From Methylomonas sp. 11b (GTDB lineage Bacteria; Pseudomonadota; Gammaproteobacteria; Methylococcales; Methylomonadaceae), in contig NZ_KI911557.1 in assembly GCF_000515215.1 (NCBI RefSeq), positions 620,001 through 684,000 of the forward strand: a stretch of DNA of 64,000 nucleotides, written 5' to 3'. The position numbers were made by a program, and so were the translations under genes. The notes under the pieces are model-generated. The model ran no database searches and was not told the origin of the DNA. It saw nothing but the letters and a program-made list of their open reading frames with translations. Shown here in pieces: positions 60,753 through 64,000 of the stretch; the stretch's first letter is position 1; every line of letters begins with the position of its first letter.

Positions 60753-61481
60753 CTATTCGACTTCAGTAAAATCGCCTGCTTGGAGCATAAATACCCGTTT
60801 ATATTTTCGATGCGTACCTGTCTTACAATCTTCCTCTTCGACATTAAATTCAACGCGAACATTCTCACTTCCTTCACCGACTACATCAAAGCCATTGATA
60901 GAAGTCGAAATATCCGTTAGTTCAACTCCATCGCTATCATGGCCACAAAAACCGGAAACCGGATTTTCCTTAGCGAAAAGAAGATCTTTAACAGCAAAAG
61001 ATTGTAATTTTTTTCCTGGAACAAGATAAAGAATCCGGTAACCATACTCCCAATTACCTCGATATAGATTCGACGTATTTATTAGAACGAATCGTTTTTG
61101 GTTCCCGCCGAGAAACTCACGTTTTATTGAAATATCCGGCCAAGAGTGTCCGCCCACAAGCTCGTATGAATTGGCGCTTCCATCATAAAAATACAAACCC
61201 TGACCAATCCGCCCGCTATTGGTTACAGTAACCAAGAACTCGCTTTTGTTCAGTAGAAAACAATTATCTGGACGCGGTTCATTAGGACGAGAATCATAAA
61301 ACAACTTCAACGGCTTAAAAGCAGGTGATTCTAAGACAGAGTCACAATGTCTGAAATAAGGCTCTGAAGCATAAGTAATTTCAGAAATAATAAATAGCAA
61401 GGCCAAAACTCTGAACAATATCCGCCGGTTCAGCAGAAATATATTACGGATCACTTCTGAGCACTTGATTGCAAACGCCAA
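60753..61481 (-). CDS. Exported protein of unknown function
   Basis: 242 residues. A hydrophobic segment at about 20-38 (RILFRVLALLFIISEITYA) acts as signal peptide or anchor. The rest is beta-rich and has four Cys. The ATG at 61481 lies 31 bp inside the kdsB gene upstream. I know no family. A local membrane or periplasmic role is likely, and linkage to the lipid A/KDO genes may be by chance. Confidence 0.65.
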   Translation of the reverse strand: MAFAIKCSEVIRNIFLLNRRILFRVLALLFIISEITYASEPYFRHCDSVLESPAFKPLKLFYDSRPNEPRPDNCFLLNKSEFLVTVTNSGRIGQGLYFYDGSANSYELVGGHSWPDISIKREFLGGNQKRFVLINTSNLYRGNWEYGYRILYLVPGKKLQSFAVKDLLFAKENPVSGFCGHDSDGVELTDISTSINGFDVVGEGSENVRVEFNVEEEDCKTGTHRKYKRVFMLQAGDFTEVE

Positions 61482-62227
61482 GTAACCCTCACCAAATCCT
61501 CCTCCGTATCCACCCCAGCCTCCGGCGTCTTATCCACAATCTTTACCAAAACCCTCTCTCCATGCCAAAGAATCCGAAGCTGCTCCAACGACTCGACACT
61601 TTCTAACGGCGACGCAGCCCACCCGCAATACCGCTGCAAAAACCCAACCGTATAAGCATACATACCAATATGCCTGAGATGCGGCAAACCAGACGACGCG
61701 ATATCGTGCTTATCAGGAAAAGTGGAACGGTTCCATGGAATCGCCGCCCGGCTGAAATACAAGGCATAACCGTTTTTATCCAAAACCACCTTAACCGCAT
61801 TCGGATTGAAGATTTCCTCCACATCCAAAATCTTCGCGGCCAAGGTAGCAATCCCAGCCTGGTCTTGGCCGGCTAACGCCAAAGCCGCGTCACGAATGTA
61901 GGCTGGAGGAATCAATGGTTCGTCGCCTTGCAAATTAACCACGATTTGCTCGTCGGCCCAGCCCATAATCCGCGCCACTTCAGCAATACGCTCGGTGCCG
62001 GACTGGTGGTTGGGATCGGTCATCACTGCTTGCAAGCCTAAGCCGCCGACCGCGTCGAAGATACGTTGATCGTCGGTCGCCACCACGACTTGCTCGGCAT
62101 CGGCTTCCAATGCGCGTTCGCAAACATGGACGATCATCGGCTTGCCGGCAATGTCCAGCAAGGGTTTACCCGGCAAGCGGGTAGAACCGTAGCGAGCCGG
62201 AATGACGACTTTAAAGCCGGCGCTCAT
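61451..62227 (-). CDS. kdsB: 3-deoxy-manno-octulosonate cytidylyltransferase
   Basis: 258 residues. The start [20 protein letters not shown] is the nucleotide-binding opening, Q-G-D-E-P-L-I is the metal site near residue 98, and [15 protein letters not shown] follows. It activates KDO as CMP-KDO for lipopolysaccharide. It overlaps the Trm112-like gene by 4 bp. Confidence 0.95.
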   Translation of the reverse strand: MSAGFKVVIPARYGSTRLPGKPLLDIAGKPMIVHVCERALEADAEQVVVATDDQRIFDAVGGLGLQAVMTDPNHQSGTERIAEVARIMGWADEQIVVNLQGDEPLIPPAYIRDAALALAGQDQAGIATLAAKILDVEEIFNPNAVKVVLDKNGYALYFSRAAIPWNRSTFPDKHDIASSGLPHLRHIGMYAYTVGFLQRYCGWAASPLESVESLEQLRILWHGERVLVKIVDKTPEAGVDTEEDLVRVTWRLQSSAQK

Positions 62228-62415
62228 TTACGCAAAGCGTCCGATTCTTCAAAACTCAGTTCGCGGGCTTCGTCTTCCAGCATCACCGGAATATCGTCGC
62301 GGATCGGGAAGGCTAAATTGTCGGCTTTGCAAATCAGTTCCTGTTTGTCTTTGTCGTAAATCAGGGAGCTTTTGCACAGCGGGCAGGCCAGAATCTCGAG
62401 CAGTTTTTTATCCAT
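62224..62415 (-). CDS. Trm112-family small zinc-type protein (YcaR-like)
   Basis: 63 residues. [20 protein letters not shown] carries the C-P-L-C motif, and [16 protein letters not shown] is the family's C-terminal stretch. It lies between lpxK and kdsB, as ycaR does in enterobacteria, with overlaps of 8 and 4 bp. Confidence 0.9.
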   Translation of the reverse strand: MDKKLLEILACPLCKSSLIYDKDKQELICKADNLAFPIRDDIPVMLEDEARELSFEESDALRK

Positions 62416-63409
62416 GAGCTTTGTCTTTGAGTAGTTTTAAAAGTTGTTGGGAAAATGCCTCGGGCAGTTCGGCATCGATAGGCAAATACCAGTACTGGTC
62501 GGTAGCAAAGCGGGCGCATTTCACCGCGTCCTTTTCGGTCATAAGTACCGGGCGCGGTTCTTTAAATTGCAAGTCTTCGGCAGTAAACGGGTGATGGTCC
62601 GGCAAGGCATGAGTTTGACAATTCAGACCGGCGGCGGCCAGTTGCGCAAAAAAGCGTGCGGGATTGCCGATCGCCGCCAGTGCATGACAGGCCATGCCTT
62701 TGAAGTCACTGAGCGCTTTAACTTCGCCGGTTTGCAAATTAATTAATTGCTGGCCTTTGCAGTGCATCGGCAATTCGCCTTCCAGCAACTCGTCCGGGCC
62801 GTTGACGACTACCAAATCGACGTGTTTGACCCGCTCCTGCGGCTCGCGCAATGGCCCGACCGGTAGGCAGTAACCGTTACCGAAGCGACGCTGACCGTCT
62901 ATCACCACGATCTCGATGTCGCGTTCCAGCGCGTAATGCTGCAAACCGTCATCGGAAATCAGCACGTCGCAGGCGTTGGTTGACAGTAATTGCCTGCCCG
63001 CCGCTACTCGCTCCGCTCCCACCACAATCGGGCAAGCGCAACGTTTGGCTAACAACACCGCTTCGTCACCCACTTGCGCCGGGTCGCTCTCGGCGGTTAC
63101 GGCTTGCGGACTGGTGCTGCCGGCGCCGGCATAACCGCGACTAATCACGCCGGGTTTGTAGCCGTTTTGTTTCAGGAATTCGACCATCCAGATCACCAGC
63201 GGCGTCTTGCCGGTACCGCCCACGGTGATGTTGCCGACAATGATTACCGGCACCGGCAGCCTGGTTTTTTTTAATATGCCCATACGGTACAAAAAGCGCC
63301 GCAAGCGGATTGCGTCGACGTAGAGCATGGACCAGGGCATCAGCCAAGCAGAGATATACATCTCCTTGTACCAGGCGTCCTCAAACCATTTAACGAGTTT
63401 CTTGTTCAC
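62408..63409 (-). CDS. lpxK: Tetraacyldisaccharide 4'-kinase
   Basis: 333 residues. One N-terminal hydrophobic region, then the P-loop [11 protein letters not shown] near residue 61. [20 protein letters not shown] follows with the acidic catalytic residues. It adds the 4'-phosphate of lipid A. It overlaps exbD by 4 bp and the Trm112-like gene by 8 bp. Confidence 0.95.
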   Translation of the reverse strand: MNKKLVKWFEDAWYKEMYISAWLMPWSMLYVDAIRLRRFLYRMGILKKTRLPVPVIIVGNITVGGTGKTPLVIWMVEFLKQNGYKPGVISRGYAGAGSTSPQAVTAESDPAQVGDEAVLLAKRCACPIVVGAERVAAGRQLLSTNACDVLISDDGLQHYALERDIEIVVIDGQRRFGNGYCLPVGPLREPQERVKHVDLVVVNGPDELLEGELPMHCKGQQLINLQTGEVKALSDFKGMACHALAAIGNPARFFAQLAAAGLNCQTHALPDHHPFTAEDLQFKEPRPVLMTEKDAVKCARFATDQYWYLPIDAELPEAFSQQLLKLLKDKAHG

Positions 63410-63840
63410 GGTTTTTCCGGTCTGTTGATGGCAAAAGTAATGTGGTGAAAGCCCAATTGATTCGCCACATCCAAGGCGCTGACTACAGCTTGATGCGGGG
63501 CTTTGCCGTCGGCGCTGATGATGAACGGTAACAGCCTGGACTCGCCGGCGGTTTTCGCCAAGGCCGCTTTCAAGCCTTCCAGGTTTTGATTAACCAGCTC
63601 ATGAAACTGATTGTCGTCGCCGGCCAAGGCATAGGTGCCTTTTACATCGACGTATAGATTGATGGTTTTACCCTGTTCCGTGGCATCGCTGCCTTGGGCT
63701 TCCGGCAAGTTGATCTTCAGTTCGGAATGATGGCGAAAGGTGGTGGCCACCATGAAGAAAAACAGTAAAACCAACAACACGTCTATCATCGGAATTAAGC
63801 CGATGTCGACCTGCGTGCGGCGTTTGCGGCGGAATTGCAT
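63406..63840 (-). CDS. exbD: ExbD/TolR-family biopolymer transport protein
   Basis: 144 residues. A basic MQFRRKRR start, then the single helix I-P-M-I-D-V-L-L-V-L-L-F-F-F with the key Asp that senses the proton force, and a periplasmic ExbD domain. It works with the ExbB-type protein encoded just upstream. Its ATG overlaps the exbB stop (TAATG). Confidence 0.92.
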   Translation of the reverse strand: MQFRRKRRTQVDIGLIPMIDVLLVLLFFFMVATTFRHHSELKINLPEAQGSDATEQGKTINLYVDVKGTYALAGDDNQFHELVNQNLEGLKAALAKTAGESRLLPFIISADGKAPHQAVVSALDVANQLGFHHITFAINRPEKP

Positions 63841-64000
63841 TAAATATCCTCGCGGGCGCCTTGCATGATGTCGATCAGGCGCAGCGATTCTTCTTCCATC
63901 CGCACTACGTGATCGTCAACCAGCCGTTCGAAATAACGGTGAAAAAACAGACTGGGGATAGCTACTGTTAAACCGGTAGCGGTACAAATCAAAGCTTCGG
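63840..64000 (-). CDS. exbB: ExbB/TolQ-family protein (partial, C-terminus)
   Basis: The open frame enters from the right edge and ends at TAA 63840-63842. It reads ALICTATGLTVAIPSLFFHR, then LVDDHVVRMEEESLRLIDIM. The T-A-T-G-L-x-V-A-I-P segment is the typical third membrane helix of ExbB/TolQ. The rest lies outside the window. It forms an operon with exbD, lpxK, the Trm112-like gene and kdsB. Confidence 0.9.
   Translation of the reverse strand, partial: EALICTATGLTVAIPSLFFHRYFERLVDDHVVRMEEESLRLIDIMQGAREDI

Noticed and set aside
1..64000. CRISPR array or rRNA genes
   Set aside because: I saw no regularly spaced direct repeats of CRISPR length and no rRNA sequence. Only one tRNA gene was found.

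Overview
The window looks like chromosome of a gammaproteobacterial methanotroph or methylotroph, probably Methylococcales and possibly near Methylomonas. The support is an MxaD-like methanol-oxidation accessory protein beside a YVTN beta-propeller protein, the C-terminal remnant of a phosphoketolase, an aryl-polyene-type pigment system, and ordinary gammaproteobacterial housekeeping genes (feoABC, sbcB, truA, rlmD, cysM, ppk1, dnaQ, kdsB, lpxK). The genus is inference.

Layout. 1-2630 (minus): stand-alone NRPS-like parts (adenylation enzyme cut by the window edge, condensation-fold acyltransferase, carrier protein) and a membrane methyltransferase. 2753-10268 (plus): first aryl-polyene-type block with carrier protein, COG4648 membrane protein, LolA-like carrier, MMPL exporter, ketosynthase, chain-length-factor-like partner, lipoprotein and halogenase-family flavoenzyme. 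10498-14975: a degenerate signal-peptidase-like membrane protein and a MoxR/DUF58/DUF4129 operon. 14972-15446: decayed phosphoketolase. 15691-23527: feoABC, MxaD and beta-propeller genes, sbcB, an aspartate aminotransferase and tRNA-Leu(UAA). 23.6-29.2 kb: accessory island. 29241-31594: acyl-CoA dehydrogenase, polysaccharide deacetylase and rhodanese lipoprotein. 32415-43170: second aryl-polyene-type block (thioesterase, acyltransferase, glycosyltransferase, dehydratases, second COG4648 protein, carrier protein, two ketosynthases plus a chain-length-factor-like protein, ketoreductase, second flavoenzyme, and a divergent acyl-ACP synthetase). 43.2-48.2 kb: low-density region with a truA fragment, an AT-rich secreted protein, and an IS256-family element with a frameshifted transposase. 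48.2-64 kb: housekeeping genes, a 1271-residue PilZ/DUF1631/GGDEF/EAL protein, an inverted pair of long intergenic repeats, and an exbB-exbD-lpxK-Trm112-kdsB operon.

The most interesting part is 26.6-28.7 kb, an AT-rich two-gene cassette of a SLATT-type membrane protein and a YVDD reverse transcriptase. A compact RNA-like sequence (26609-26750) precedes it: a perfect 13-bp closing stem encloses five local hairpins, two with UNCG tetraloops, and an apparently unpaired stretch with two adjacent TTACTA hexamers. I read it as a defence-associated reverse transcriptase system whose RNA could template TAGTAA repeats, in a telomerase-like way. The cassette lies between the N-terminal and C-terminal remnants of a decayed helicase of the TOTE-conflict type, near a hipBA module with three operator palindromes exactly 50 bp apart.

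The two aryl-polyene-type blocks complement each other. Export genes (LolA-like, MMPL) occur only in the first. Ketoreductase, dehydratases, thioesterase and sugar/acyl transfer genes occur only in the second. Ketosynthase, chain-length-factor-like, carrier, COG4648 and flavoenzyme genes occur in both.
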